Positions 17,765 to 25,827 of a stretch of 64,000 bases of DNA are shown one piece after another; position 1 is the first letter of the stretch; every line of letters starts with the position of its first letter. The position numbers were made by a program, and so were the translations under genes. The stretch is from the NCBI GenBank assembly GCA_035556135.1, contig DATMFO010000002.1, positions 44,481 to 108,480 on the forward strand, given 5' to 3'. The stretch comes from ZC4RG30 sp035556135. GTDB taxonomy: Bacteria > Pseudomonadota > Gammaproteobacteria > Steroidobacterales > Steroidobacteraceae. The notes beneath the pieces were generated by a model that was given only the letters and a program-made list of their open reading frames with translations, was not told the DNA's origin and did no database searches.

Positions 17765-19084
17765 ATGACCGCCATGTTCATCACCAAGAAATACCTGGAT
17801 CGCCGCACCGTGTTGCGGGGTGTCGGGGCTTCGGTGGCGCTGCCGCTGCTGGATGCCATGGTGCCCGCCGCCACCGCGCTGGCGCAGACGGCGGCCGCGC
17901 CGCGCATCCGCATGGGGTTCGTGTATTTCCCGCATGGGGCGGTGATGCAGCACTGGTCGCCGGCGAAGACCGGCACCGATTTCGAGCTGACGCGCATCCT
18001 CGAGCCGGCCGCGAAGCACAGGAAGTCGATGACCATCGTCAGTGGCCTGCGCAACAAGGGCGGCGAGAGCAACACGCCACACGCCATCATCGCCGGCACC
18101 TGGCTGGGCTGCGTGAAGCCGGCCGTCAGCCACGACCCGAAGGCCGGCACCACGGTGGACCAGATGGCCGCCAGGGTGCTGAGCGCGGACACGGCGTTTC
18201 CCTCGCTGGAACTGTCGACCGAGGGCGGGGCGGTGTGCGATCCGGCCTATGGCTGCAGCTATGGCCACACGGTGGCGTTCCGCTCGCCCACGCAGCCGCT
18301 GCCCATGGAATTCAACCCGCGCAAGATCTTCTACCGGCTGTTCGGCCAGGGCGATACCGCCGACGAGCGGGCCCGCATCACGGTGGAGAACAGCAGCATC
18401 CTGGATGCGGTGACCGAGGATGCCGCCCGACTGCAGGCCCGCCTGGGCGCGCGCGATCAGGCGGCGCTGGCCGACTACCTGGACTCCGTGCGTGAGATCG
18501 AGCGGCGCATCCAGAAGATCCAGACCGAGGGCATGGGCGGCGTGGAGCTGCCGGATGCGCCTGCCGGCGTGCCGGCCTCCTTCGAGGAGCACCTGAAGCT
18601 GCAGTTCGACCAGATCGCGCTGGCCTGGCAGGCCAACCTCACGCGGGTGTCCACCTTCATGATGGCGCGCGAGGTGAGCATGCGCACCTACCCGAACCTC
18701 GACATCTCCGACGCCTTCCATCCGCTCTCGCACCACCAGGAGAACGCGCAGAAGATCGACAAGCTGGTGAAGGTGCAGAACTTCCACACCAAGGTTTTCA
18801 CCGGCTTCATCGACAAGCTGGCGGCCACGCCTGATGGGGAAAACTCGCTGCTGCACAACTCCATCGTGCTGTTCGGCAGCAACATGTCCAACAGCGACAA
18901 GCACAACAACGATCCGCTGCCCTCGGCGGTGTTCGGCCATGCGGGCGGCAGGATCAAGGGCGGGCAGCACCTGAAGTATCCGCAGAACACCCCGCACGCC
19001 AACCTGCTGCTCACGCTGCTGGACCGCGCCGGGGTGCCGGTGGAGCAGGTGGGCGACAGCACCGGCAAGTTCGCGGAGATCTGA
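17765..19084 (+). CDS. DUF1552 protein with twin-arginine signal
   Basis: A 439-residue member of DUF1552, a family almost always found directly after a DUF1592 gene. The N-terminus has RRTVLRGVGASVALPLLDAM, a Tat-type signal, followed by the conserved start of the mature protein PRIRMGFVYFPHGAVMQHW. Later family blocks are SPKTGTDFELTRILEP-like, CDPAYGCSYGHTVAFRSP and FHPLSHHQEN. These proteins are related to the sulfatase/DUF1501 alkaline-phosphatase-like group, but catalysis is unproven. Its TGA overlaps the ATG of the ankyrin gene (TGATG), so translation is coupled. Confidence 0.92.
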   Translation: MTAMFITKKYLDRRTVLRGVGASVALPLLDAMVPAATALAQTAAAPRIRMGFVYFPHGAVMQHWSPAKTGTDFELTRILEPAAKHRKSMTIVSGLRNKGGESNTPHAIIAGTWLGCVKPAVSHDPKAGTTVDQMAARVLSADTAFPSLELSTEGGAVCDPAYGCSYGHTVAFRSPTQPLPMEFNPRKIFYRLFGQGDTADERARITVENSSILDAVTEDAARLQARLGARDQAALADYLDSVREIERRIQKIQTEGMGGVELPDAPAGVPASFEEHLKLQFDQIALAWQANLTRVSTFMMAREVSMRTYPNLDISDAFHPLSHHQENAQKIDKLVKVQNFHTKVFTGFIDKLAATPDGENSLLHNSIVLFGSNMSNSDKHNNDPLPSAVFGHAGGRIKGGQHLKYPQNTPHANLLLTLLDRAGVPVEQVGDSTGKFAEI

Positions 19085-20751
19085 TGAAGGCGTTCAGGTT
19101 GCTGCTGGCCGCGCTGCTGCTGGCGCCGGTGGTTGCGCTTTCTTCTGTGCGGGAGGAGGCCAACCGCCAGCTGTTCGAGGCGCTGCGTGCGCAGGATCCG
19201 GAGACGGCGCTGTATGCGTTGCAGTCCGGGGCTGATGCCCGTGCGCGCGAGCCCGATGGCACCACGCCGCTGCACTACGCCGCGCATTACGGCGACGTGC
19301 GCACGGTGACGGCGCTGCTGAAGGCGAAGGCAGACCCGAACGCAGAGAATGAATTTGGCTCAAAGCCGCTGGCCGAAGCGGCAACCAGTGGCAATGCCCA
19401 GGTGATTCGCCTGTTGCTGAAGGCCGGCGCCGAGGTGGAGGCCGTCAATCCCGAGGGGCAGACCGCATTGATGGTGGTGGCCCGCTCAGGCCGGATCGAT
19501 GCCGCGAAGCTGCTGCTGAAAGCCGGCGCCGACGTGAACGCGCGGGAGAAGTGGGCCGAGCAGACCGCGCTGATGTGGGCTTCTGCGCAGGGCCATCCGG
19601 AGATGATCCGCCTGCTGGTGAAGAGCGGCGCGAAGGTGGACGCGCGCGGCGCCACGCGTGAGTGGGCGCGGCGCATCACCTCGGAACCACGCCCCAAGGG
19701 CATGAACCGGGGCGGCTTCACGCCGCTGCTCTATGCAGCCCGCGAAGGCTGCATGGAGTGCGCACGCGAGCTGCTCAAGGCCGGCGCCGACATCGACCTG
19801 CCGGACCCGGATCAGAGCACGCCTTTGCTGGTGGCGCTGATGAACCTGCATTTCGACTTCGCGCTGTTCCTGATCGGGCAGGGCGCGGACGTGGATCGCT
19901 GGGACCTCTACGGCCAGACGCCGCTGTACGTGGCCATCGACATGAACACCCTGCCCAAGGGCGGGCGGCCGGACCTGCCGAGCGCGGACTTCACCACGGG
20001 ACTGCAGGTGGCCGAGGCATTGCTGGCGAAGGGCGCCAACCCGAACATCCCGCTGAAGCTCAGGCCGCCGTACCGCAATTACATATTCGACCGTGGTGGG
20101 GACCAGGTGCTCTCCACCGGCGCCACGCCGCTGCTGCGCGCGGCCAAGGGCGGCGACGTTGCGGCCGTGAAGCTGCTGCTGGAGCATGGCGCTGACTACA
20201 AGTTCCCGACCGAAGCGGGCGTCACGCCGCTGATGGCTGCGGCCGGCAATGGCCACGGCGCCAATCCCACCCGCGGGCGTTACAAGACAGATGCGCAGGC
20301 CGCTGATTGCGCGCGCCTGCTCATTGCTGCCGGCGCGGATGTGAACGAGGCCACGCGCACGCGCGTGGCGCCGCTGCACAGCGCGGCGGGCAAGGGCTGG
20401 AACGAGACGATAAAGGTGCTGGCCGCCGCGGGTGCGGACCTGGAGATGGCCGACAGCAGCGGGTTGCGTCCCATTGACCATGCCGCCGGGCGTACCGCGC
20501 GCGGGTTCCTTGAGCCTGAGACCGAGGCGAAGAAGGAGACCATGCAAGTCCTGCGTGACCTGATCTTCGCGAAGACCGGGCGCGAGCCGCTGGAGTTCAC
20601 GCCGCCGCCGGCGGGGCAGGGTGGTGCAGGTGGTGGCCGTCGTGGCGGAGGTGGGGCTCCGGGTGCGGGCGGTCCGCCGGGCGCAGGCGGTCCCGCTGGC
20701 GGCCCACCGGGCGCAGGTCCTGCGGGCGCGCCGGCCCCCTCAGGCCGCTGA
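19084..20751 (+). CDS. exported ankyrin-repeat protein with Gly/Pro-rich tail
   Basis: A 555-residue protein with a signal peptide ending near VVALSS. Residues about 35-480 hold roughly ten ankyrin repeats with textbook cores such as DGTTPLHYAAHYGDVRTVTALL and VAPLHSAAGKGWNETIKVLA. The C-terminal 45 residues are a low-complexity GGRRGGGGAPGAGGPPGAGG tail. Ankyrin repeats mediate protein contacts; an exported one coupled to DUF1592 and DUF1552 genes probably organises that pair in the periplasm (inference). The tail resembles that of the SRPBCC protein at 7.1 kb. Confidence 0.9.
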   Translation: MKAFRLLLAALLLAPVVALSSVREEANRQLFEALRAQDPETALYALQSGADARAREPDGTTPLHYAAHYGDVRTVTALLKAKADPNAENEFGSKPLAEAATSGNAQVIRLLLKAGAEVEAVNPEGQTALMVVARSGRIDAAKLLLKAGADVNAREKWAEQTALMWASAQGHPEMIRLLVKSGAKVDARGATREWARRITSEPRPKGMNRGGFTPLLYAAREGCMECARELLKAGADIDLPDPDQSTPLLVALMNLHFDFALFLIGQGADVDRWDLYGQTPLYVAIDMNTLPKGGRPDLPSADFTTGLQVAEALLAKGANPNIPLKLRPPYRNYIFDRGGDQVLSTGATPLLRAAKGGDVAAVKLLLEHGADYKFPTEAGVTPLMAAAGNGHGANPTRGRYKTDAQAADCARLLIAAGADVNEATRTRVAPLHSAAGKGWNETIKVLAAAGADLEMADSSGLRPIDHAAGRTARGFLEPETEAKKETMQVLRDLIFAKTGREPLEFTPPPAGQGGAGGGRRGGGGAPGAGGPPGAGGPAGGPPGAGPAGAPAPSGR

Positions 20752-20774
20752 AGAAGAATCTGCCCTCGACGGTA

Positions 20775-20793
20775 GGAAGCCGGGGCGGCTTCC
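20775..20793 (+). terminator. hairpin after the ankyrin gene
   Basis: Seven-base-pair stem GGAAGCC/GGCTTCC with loop GGGGC, 24 bases beyond the ankyrin stop. The following GATTAGAAT has few T residues, so intrinsic termination is uncertain. The TAGAAT just after it, followed by a GC-rich stretch, may be the -10 box of the tRNA-Glu promoter. Confidence 0.5.
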
Positions 20794-20819
20794 GATTAGA
20801 ATGCCGCCCCCTCCAGAAC

Positions 20820-20895
20820 GTCCCCATCGTCTAGAGGCCTAGGACATCGCCCTTTCACGGCGGTAACCGGGGTTCGAATCCCCGTGGGGACGCCA
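20820..20895 (+). tRNA. tRNA-Glu(TTC)
   Basis: A 76-base tRNA. The acceptor GTCCCCA pairs with TGGGGAC, the discriminator is G and CCA is encoded. The D region GTCTAGAGGCC is typical of tRNA-Glu. The anticodon loop CTTTCAC gives anticodon TTC, with stem TCGCC/GGCGG. The T arm is CGGGGTTCGAATCCCCG. It reads GAA and GAG. Confidence 0.97.
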
Positions 20896-20932
20896 TTCCG
20901 GGCCGCACCGGTGCCACGCGTTGGCGCGGGAT

Positions 20933-21793
20933 TCAGTCCGCCGGCGAATAGAAAGCCGTGAGCACGGCAGTCGAGGCCAGTGCGGCGCCAATCAGGATGA
21001 TTTCCGCCACCACAGTCGCGTTGAAGGCTGCCGCAGCGCGTGGTGCGCCGGACTTCAGCGCCGGCCCGTAACGCCAGCGATTGAGCGCTGCGAGCAGCAT
21101 CAGGATGGAAAACAGCCCGATCTTCAGCAGAAGCAGTCCGCCATAGGGTGTGGCCAGATTGCTCCAGTTCCCGAGGAGCAGGATCGCCAGGGCCAGGCCG
21201 GCCGTCGCAAGCAGCGGTACGATCTTCACGGCAAGTCGGGAAAACGCCTCGACGATTCGGCCCACAGTCTGTGAGGGCTCCTGCACGGCGATGCGGCGCA
21301 AGGGCAGCAGCGATCCGAACCAGAAAGCCACCGCTGCGATGTGGATGAAAAGGAGGGCCCCGAGGAGCCACTGCGGAGAGTGCGTGGTGGTGTGACCGGC
21401 TTGAGTGAAGGCAAACAGGACCAGCGTGGTGCCGGCCAGGGTGACGAAGCGCTCGAGGTGCGCCGGCGGGGAGAATCCGATGACCAGCAGTATCAGCCCG
21501 CTGGCGCGCCAGGCGAAAGCACTCGCAAGGGGAGAATCAAGGACGATGTCGCGCAGGCCTGAATCCGCGATGGCGCCCAGCTCGCCACCCAGGCGTGCAG
21601 GCTCCAGCACGAAGTGGCCCGCGACGAGGATCAGGGCCGCAAGGGCAGTTGCAAGTCCGGTACGACGTAGCGCCGCGATAGTGGCTGCCGCAAGTCCGCG
21701 CTGGAACAGGGCGAGGAACACCGCCATCCCGGCTGCCTGGAAGATGGCGATGAAACCCAGCGCCCGCAGGATGACCGATACACCATCGATCAT
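20933..21793 (-). CDS. copD: CopD-family copper resistance membrane protein
   Basis: A 286-residue inner-membrane protein with about eight transmembrane helices. The C-terminal half carries the CopD domain, with histidines in TQAGHTTTHSPQW and FIHIAAVAFWFGSLLPLRRI. CopD works with periplasmic CopC in copper uptake or tolerance. The copC gene lies nine bases upstream on the same strand, so they form a copCD unit. No copA, copB or CusS-type sensor is seen nearby, so regulation is not evident. Confidence 0.9.
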   Translation of the reverse strand: MIDGVSVILRALGFIAIFQAAGMAVFLALFQRGLAAATIAALRRTGLATALAALILVAGHFVLEPARLGGELGAIADSGLRDIVLDSPLASAFAWRASGLILLVIGFSPPAHLERFVTLAGTTLVLFAFTQAGHTTTHSPQWLLGALLFIHIAAVAFWFGSLLPLRRIAVQEPSQTVGRIVEAFSRLAVKIVPLLATAGLALAILLLGNWSNLATPYGGLLLLKIGLFSILMLLAALNRWRYGPALKSGAPRAAAAFNATVVAEIILIGAALASTAVLTAFYSPAD

Positions 21794-21802
21794 CCGACGG
21801 CC

Positions 21803-22198
21803 TCAATGCTTGTGTGAGGAGTGATCGATCTCTGGCGCCGCACCGGGAGCAGCCTTGCCGCCCACCGTGAAGCTGACCTTGCCATTGATCACGTGGCCGT
21901 CGGCGCCGACCAGGCGATAGGTGAGCGTGTAGCGCCCGTTCTCGAGCTTCGGCGCGGCGACCTTGGCCTCTGCGCTCGCTGCTGTCGGCAAGCCGGTGAT
22001 CTTCTGCTCCGCACCACCCTCCTTCTGCACGCTGAGCGCGGTCAGGCGCGCCGGCTCCGAAAAGCTCAGCATGAACGCGGCCGGCGCGGTCTCCACGGTG
22101 CTGCCGTCAGCCGGAACCGACGCCTTCAGTTTCGTATGCGCGAATGCCGGGCTGGCGAGCGTCGCGGCAATCAGCATGGTCGTCATCAGTCTCTTCAT
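21803..22198 (-). CDS. copC: CopC-type periplasmic copper-binding protein
   Basis: A 131-residue protein: signal peptide MKRLMTTMLIAATLASPAFA, then mature HTKLKASVPADGSTVETAP, placing a histidine at the mature N-terminus as in the Cu(II) site of CopC. The second site residue pair lies in DGHVINGKVSFTVGG. The C-terminus ends in a His-rich DHSSHKH. Two codons upstream another ATG (22204) exists, but GGAG sits directly against it, so the inner start with six-base spacing is preferred. It is divergent from arsC. Confidence 0.92.
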   Translation of the reverse strand: MKRLMTTMLIAATLASPAFAHTKLKASVPADGSTVETAPAAFMLSFSEPARLTALSVQKEGGAEQKITGLPTAASAEAKVAAPKLENGRYTLTYRLVGADGHVINGKVSFTVGGKAAPGAAPEIDHSSHKH

Positions 22199-22278
22199 CG
22201 TCATCTCCAGTCCGCCGGGTGGACGTGCGCAACAGCATCCATTTTGGCATCCATTTCCATCCAATATAGGATCGGTGC

Positions 22279-22704
22279 ATGAATACGGCCACGATTTACC
22301 ACAACCCCGCCTGCGGGACCTCCCGCAACACGCTGGCCCTGATCCGCAATGCCGGCATCGAGCCCACAATCATCGAGTACCTGCGCACGCCATTGACCCG
22401 GGAGCAGCTGGCGGCGCTCATCACCGCCGCGGGCCTCAGCGTGCGGGAAGCGCTGCGTGAGAAGGGAACGCCTTTCCATGAGCTGGGTCTTGGCGATCAA
22501 TCCCTCACCGACGGTCAGCTGCTGGATGCAGTAGTGACGCACCCGATCCTTCTCAATCGTCCCTTCGTGGTCACTTCGCTGGGAACGCGGCTGTGCCGGC
22601 CCTCGGAGCTGGTGCTGGACATCCTGCCGCAGCCACAGCGGGGATATTTCGCCAAGGAGGACGGCGAGGTGGTGATCGATGCCGGGGGTCGCCGCGCCCG
22701 TTGA
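22279..22704 (+). CDS. arsC: ArsC-type arsenate reductase (thioredoxin-fold)
   Basis: A 141-residue cytoplasmic enzyme of the glutaredoxin-coupled ArsC family, which reduces arsenate to arsenite. It has YHNPACGTSRNTLALIRNAG with the catalytic cysteine at position 12, EYLRTPLTREQL, and LLNRPFVVTSLGTRLCRPSE, including the conserved arginine region. Usual length is about 140, so it is complete. No arsB or acr3 efflux gene adjoins it. An ArsR-type operator lies just downstream but belongs to the next gene. The 80 bases upstream contain three CATCCA repeats shared with the copC promoter region. Confidence 0.92.
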   Translation: MNTATIYHNPACGTSRNTLALIRNAGIEPTIIEYLRTPLTREQLAALITAAGLSVREALREKGTPFHELGLGDQSLTDGQLLDAVVTHPILLNRPFVVTSLGTRLCRPSELVLDILPQPQRGYFAKEDGEVVIDAGGRRAR

Positions 22705-22708
22705 GGAC

Positions 22709-22756
22709 TTGTCCTTTCTATAAGTCCTGACTAATATTAGTGGAAACTTATAGAAA
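22709..22756 (+). promoter_or_regulatory. promoter with nested palindromic operator for the SRPBCC-ArsR pair
   Basis: A candidate promoter TTGTCC, 17 bases, TAATAT overlaps two concentric inverted repeats. Outer arms TTTCTATAAGT (22715-22725) and ACTTATAGAAA (22746-22756) are perfect, and the inner ACTAATATTAGT (22730-22741) is a perfect palindrome with exactly the same centre. The right outer arm reaches the AAAGGA ribosome-binding site. Binding here would block both initiation and, in RNA, the start site. The ArsR encoded two genes on is the likely binder (inference). Confidence 0.72.
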
Positions 22757-22766
22757 AGGATGACCC

Positions 22767-23399
22767 ATGACTGTGGAAGTCGCCCATCACCTCGGCGCCG
22801 TGCGGCGCTCTGTCCGGTCGCTGGAGCGGGACGGCAGGCCCGCGCGCGCCGTGATCCTCACCCGCACCTATGACACGGACCAGGCCGATCTCTGGAACGC
22901 ACTGACCAGCCCGGAGCGCCTGCCACGCTGGTTCCTGCCCGTAGAAGGGGACCTGAAACTGGGCGGTCGCTACCAGTTGAAGGGCAATGCAGGCGGCACC
23001 ATCACCGACTGCGAACCGCCTGCACACCTGGGGCTGACGTGGGAAATGCGGGGCCAGGTGAGCTGGGTTGAAGTGCGCCTGGAGAGGGAATCAGCCACCC
23101 GCACGCGCTTCACGCTGACGCACACGGCGCCGCTCAGCGACTTCTGGAAGCAGTTCGGCCCGGGGGCCGTGGGCGTGGGTTGGGAACTGGGGCTGATGGG
23201 GATGGCCCTGCACCTGGCTGATCCCGCAGCGAAGTTCGATGAGGTGGCATTCGCCGCATCGCCGGAATCGAGGGTCTACATGACGGGCAGCAGCGAGAAG
23301 TGGGGTGAAGCCGCGATCGCAGGCGGCGAGGATCCTGACCAGGCGCGTGCGGCGGTACGCAACACCACAGCGTTTTATACCGGCCAGCCGCCTGCCTGA
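22767..23399 (+). CDS. SRPBCC/AHSA1-domain protein
   Basis: A 210-residue cytoplasmic protein of the AHSA1 (Hsp90 co-chaperone Aha1 C-terminal) branch of the SRPBCC fold. Signatures are ARAVILTRTYDTDQADLWNALTSPERLPRWFLPVEGDLKLGGRY and the later VEVRLERESATRTRFTLTHTA. Such proteins are commonly encoded with an ArsR-type repressor, as here: its TGA shares one base with the ATG of the regulator gene (TGATG). Ligand and role are unknown. The promoter carries the nested palindrome. Confidence 0.88.
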   Translation: MTVEVAHHLGAVRRSVRSLERDGRPARAVILTRTYDTDQADLWNALTSPERLPRWFLPVEGDLKLGGRYQLKGNAGGTITDCEPPAHLGLTWEMRGQVSWVEVRLERESATRTRFTLTHTAPLSDFWKQFGPGAVGVGWELGLMGMALHLADPAAKFDEVAFAASPESRVYMTGSSEKWGEAAIAGGEDPDQARAAVRNTTAFYTGQPPA

Positions 23400-23734
23400 T
23401 GCACGCGCTGGACGTCCTCGGTGATCCAGTCCGCCGGCGCATCCTGGAGCTGCTGGCGCAGAGTGAGCATGCCTCGGGGCAGATCGTCGAGGTGGTCGGC
23501 CGGGAATTCGGCATCACGCAGGCGGCTGTTTCGCAGCACCTGAAGGTGCTCAGGGACAACGGCTTCGCGCGCGTTCGCCCCGAGGGCACACGCCGCGTCT
23601 ACGCGGTGGAGGTGGCGCCACTGCAGGAGATCGACCAGTGGCTGGAGATGTTCCGCAGCCACTGGGAGCCGAAGCTGGATGCACTTGCCACGGAGGTGGC
23701 GCGCGGCAAGCGGCAACGGCAGCGAAGGGGCTGA
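23399..23734 (+). CDS. ArsR-family winged-helix repressor
   Basis: A 111-residue regulator: MHALDVLGDPVRRRILELLAQSEHASGQIVEVVGREFGITQAAVSQHLKVLRDNGFARVRPEGTRRVY has the helix-turn-helix QAAVSQHLKVL and the wing. No CxC or other thiol metal site is visible, so it probably does not sense arsenite in the classical way. It belongs to the ArsR group paired with AHSA1 proteins and likely autoregulates the two-gene unit. The tail is basic (GKRQRQRRG). Confidence 0.9.
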   Translation: MHALDVLGDPVRRRILELLAQSEHASGQIVEVVGREFGITQAAVSQHLKVLRDNGFARVRPEGTRRVYAVEVAPLQEIDQWLEMFRSHWEPKLDALATEVARGKRQRQRRG

Positions 23735-23747
23735 TCCCGCGTCGCCC

Positions 23748-24065
23748 TCAGGTCGCCTTCGCCTTGCGCAGGCGTTCGCTCTCCCGCTTGATCGGCTTGG
23801 ACACCGGGCAGACCTCCTGCAGGTAGCCATTGAGCGTATTGGCCAGGTTGTCGCGCACCAGGCTGTAGTGGATGAACTGCCCGCGCCGCTCGCTGCTGAT
23901 CAGGCCGGCGTTCTCAAGCACCGACAGGTGCTTGGACACCGAGGGCTTGGAGATCTCGAAACGGTCGGCGATTTCCCCGGCCGTGAGGTCGGTGGCCGAC
24001 AGGTACGCCAGGATCTTCCGCCGCACGGTGGAGGAGAGAGCCTCGAAAACCTTGTCCAGTGACAT
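23748..24065 (-). CDS. ArsR-family regulator, SdpR-like autorepressor
   Basis: A 105-residue repressor with MSLDKVFEALSSTVRRKILAYLSATDLTAGEIADRFEISKPSVSKHLSVLENAGLISSERRGQFIHYSL, matching the SdpR-type subgroup of ArsR. In Bacillus, SdpR is held at the membrane by SdpI when its signal is present. Here the divergent neighbour is a small membrane protein, an analogous arrangement. The only cysteine (in LQEVCPVSKP) gives no paired metal site. It converges with the other ArsR gene, 13 bases between stops. Confidence 0.88.
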   Translation of the reverse strand: MSLDKVFEALSSTVRRKILAYLSATDLTAGEIADRFEISKPSVSKHLSVLENAGLISSERRGQFIHYSLVRDNLANTLNGYLQEVCPVSKPIKRESERLRKAKAT

Positions 24066-24068
24066 GGG

Positions 24069-24131
24069 AGTTATTTAGCCTATTGAATAACTATCAAAAT
24101 GAGAGGAGTATTTATCCAGTAAGCTAACTAT
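24069..24131. promoter_or_regulatory. two 23-bp direct repeats, probable ArsR operators
   Basis: Two 23-base copies at 24072-24094 and 24109-24131 agree at 16 positions, with conserved ends TATTTA and TAACTAT and a central CC. The first copy is also an inverted repeat, AGTTATT/AATAACT. They lie 37 bases apart between the divergent ArsR and membrane-protein genes. The AT content is far above that of the flanks. Control by the adjacent SdpR-like protein is inferred. Confidence 0.65.
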
Positions 24132-24150
24132 ACAACAAAGGGAGCCTGTC

Positions 24151-24519
24151 ATGATGGTCTGGACTTACCTGGTTTACATCGCGATCAGCCTGGCCGCCAC
24201 AATCTGGGTGGGGCGCAGCCTGCACCACAATGGCCGGGTGTTCCTCGTGGAGAACTTCCGGGGCCAGGAGACGCTGGCCGACTCGATCAACCACCTGCTG
24301 CTGGTGGGCTTCTACCTGATCAACATCGGCTTCGTGTCGCTCGCCCTGCGTTACGGCCAGAAGCCGGTGAACCTGGTGGGTGCGGTGGAGTTCCTCAGCA
24401 CCAAGATCGGCCTGGTGATCGTGCTGCTCGGGTTCATGCACTTCTTCAACATGCGCATGCTGGCGCGCTTCCGCGACTCGTCGGTATTCGGCAGGCTGGT
24501 GCCGCGACCGGCAACCTGA
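24151..24519 (+). CDS. small integral membrane protein of unknown function
   Basis: A 122-residue protein with three predicted transmembrane helices (about 4-22, 48-68, 85-105) and a short basic tail. The loop after helix 1 has SLHHNGRVFLVENF. AAAGGGAG lies before the ATG. I do not recognise a named family. It is transcribed divergently from an SdpR-like ArsR repressor with shared operators, so it may act as that repressor's membrane partner or target, as SdpI does for SdpR, but it is not recognisably SdpI-like in sequence. Confidence 0.78.
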   Translation: MMVWTYLVYIAISLAATIWVGRSLHHNGRVFLVENFRGQETLADSINHLLLVGFYLINIGFVSLALRYGQKPVNLVGAVEFLSTKIGLVIVLLGFMHFFNMRMLARFRDSSVFGRLVPRPAT

Positions 24520-24549
24520 GGCGCAACCCCCAGTGAAGGGCGGGCCAGA

Positions 24550-25824
24550 TCAGTGGGTCTGGTCCGCCCCGGCCTTTCCAGTGACGATCCGTGCTCCCCG
24601 CTGGTACGTCCAGTACGCGCCCGCCCAGTCGATCAGCACCACCAGCCGGTTGCGGAAACCGATCAGGAAGTAGATGTGCGCGGCCAGCCAGAACCACCAC
24701 GCGAGCACGCCGGAGAACCGCAGGCGCCCCATGTCGACCACCGCGGCCATGCGCCCGATGGTGGCCAGCAGACCGTGGTGCCGGTAGCGGAAGGGCGGTG
24801 CGGGCTTTCCCGCCAGGCGCGCGCAGAGCGTGCGCGCCACGTGGTTGCCCATCTGCTTGGCCGCCGGCGCAATGCCGGGTACGGGCCCCTCGGGCGCGGT
24901 GACCGCCGCCAGGTCGCCGGCCACGAAGATCTCCGGGTGCCCGGGCACTGACAGATCCTGCGCCACCTGCACACGCCCATTGCGATCCAGCGGCACGCCC
25001 AGGCTGCGCGCCAGCGGCGAGGCAGTGACGCCGGCCGCCCACAAGACAGTGCGCGTGGCCAGGCGTTCCTCGCCCATGTTCACGCCAGATGCATCCACGC
25101 CTGTGATGGCGCGGCCGGTGAGTACGGTAACACCGAGCTTTGCCAGCTGCCGCTTCGCGCTGGCGGAAAGTGCCTCGGGAAAGGCGGGCAGCACGCGCGC
25201 ACCGGCTTCCACGAGTACCACCCGCGCGCTGGCCGGATCAATGCGCCGGAATTCGCCGGTAAGCGTGTGCCGCGCGATCTCCGCCAGCGTGCCGGCCAGT
25301 TCCACGCCGGTCGGACCGCCGCCGACGATCACGAACGTGAGCTGCGCGCGGACTTCCTCCGGATCGCTGGACGCTTCCGCACATTCGAAGGCATTGAGGA
25401 TGCGCCCGCGGATGCGCAGCGCATCATCCAGCGTCTTCAATCCCGGTGCAAAAGGCGCCCAGTCGTCATGGCCGAAGTAGGCGTGCGACACGCCGGTGGC
25501 CAGCAGCAGGTAGTCGTAGCTCACGGCCGCGTCGCCGATGAACACCTGGCGCGAGGCTGGATCGATGCGCGTCACCTCGCCCAGGCGCACCGTGACATTG
25601 GCCTGGCGGCGCAGGATGTGCCGCAGTGGTGCGGCGATTGATGGCGAGGCAAGCCCCGCCGTGGCCACCTGGTACAGCAGCGGCTGGAAGGTGTGGTGGT
25701 TGTGCTGGTCGACCAGCAGGATGTCGGCTGGCGCCCTGCGCAACGCGCGCACCGCCCACAGCCCGGCAAAGCCCCCGCCGATCACGAGGATCCGCGGCCT
25801 GCTGTCCTGCGCCGGGCCTGGCAC
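24550..25824 (-). CDS. ndh: type II NADH dehydrogenase (NDH-2)
   Basis: A 424-residue FAD enzyme that passes electrons from NADH to quinone without pumping protons. FAD site RILVIGGGFAGLWAVRALRR is at residues 9-28, NAD site FVIVGGGPTGVELAGTLAE lies near 165, and FVAGDLAAV is the second FAD motif. The C-terminal part WWFWLAAHIYFLIGFRNRLVVLIDWAGAYWTYQRG is the membrane anchor typical of NDH-2. It starts three bases after the iorB stop on the same strand, so it probably shares a transcript with the molybdenum hydroxylase. Confidence 0.93.
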   Translation of the reverse strand: MPGPAQDSRPRILVIGGGFAGLWAVRALRRAPADILLVDQHNHHTFQPLLYQVATAGLASPSIAAPLRHILRRQANVTVRLGEVTRIDPASRQVFIGDAAVSYDYLLLATGVSHAYFGHDDWAPFAPGLKTLDDALRIRGRILNAFECAEASSDPEEVRAQLTFVIVGGGPTGVELAGTLAEIARHTLTGEFRRIDPASARVVLVEAGARVLPAFPEALSASAKRQLAKLGVTVLTGRAITGVDASGVNMGEERLATRTVLWAAGVTASPLARSLGVPLDRNGRVQVAQDLSVPGHPEIFVAGDLAAVTAPEGPVPGIAPAAKQMGNHVARTLCARLAGKPAPPFRYRHHGLLATIGRMAAVVDMGRLRFSGVLAWWFWLAAHIYFLIGFRNRLVVLIDWAGAYWTYQRGARIVTGKAGADQTH

Positions 25825-25827
25825 GCC

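Noticed and set aside
16790..18997. Very long minus-strand open frame opposite the DUF1592 and DUF1552 genes
   Set aside because: Composition is His/Gly/Arg/Val-rich nonsense typical of the antisense of GC-rich genes; no start signal and no family residues, while the plus-strand genes are unmistakable.
22235..22265. Three CATCCA repeats between copC and arsC as a metal operator
   Set aside because: Spacing is 12 then 10 bases, no dyad symmetry, and no copper- or arsenic-responsive regulator is encoded directly beside them, so a regulatory role cannot be supported.
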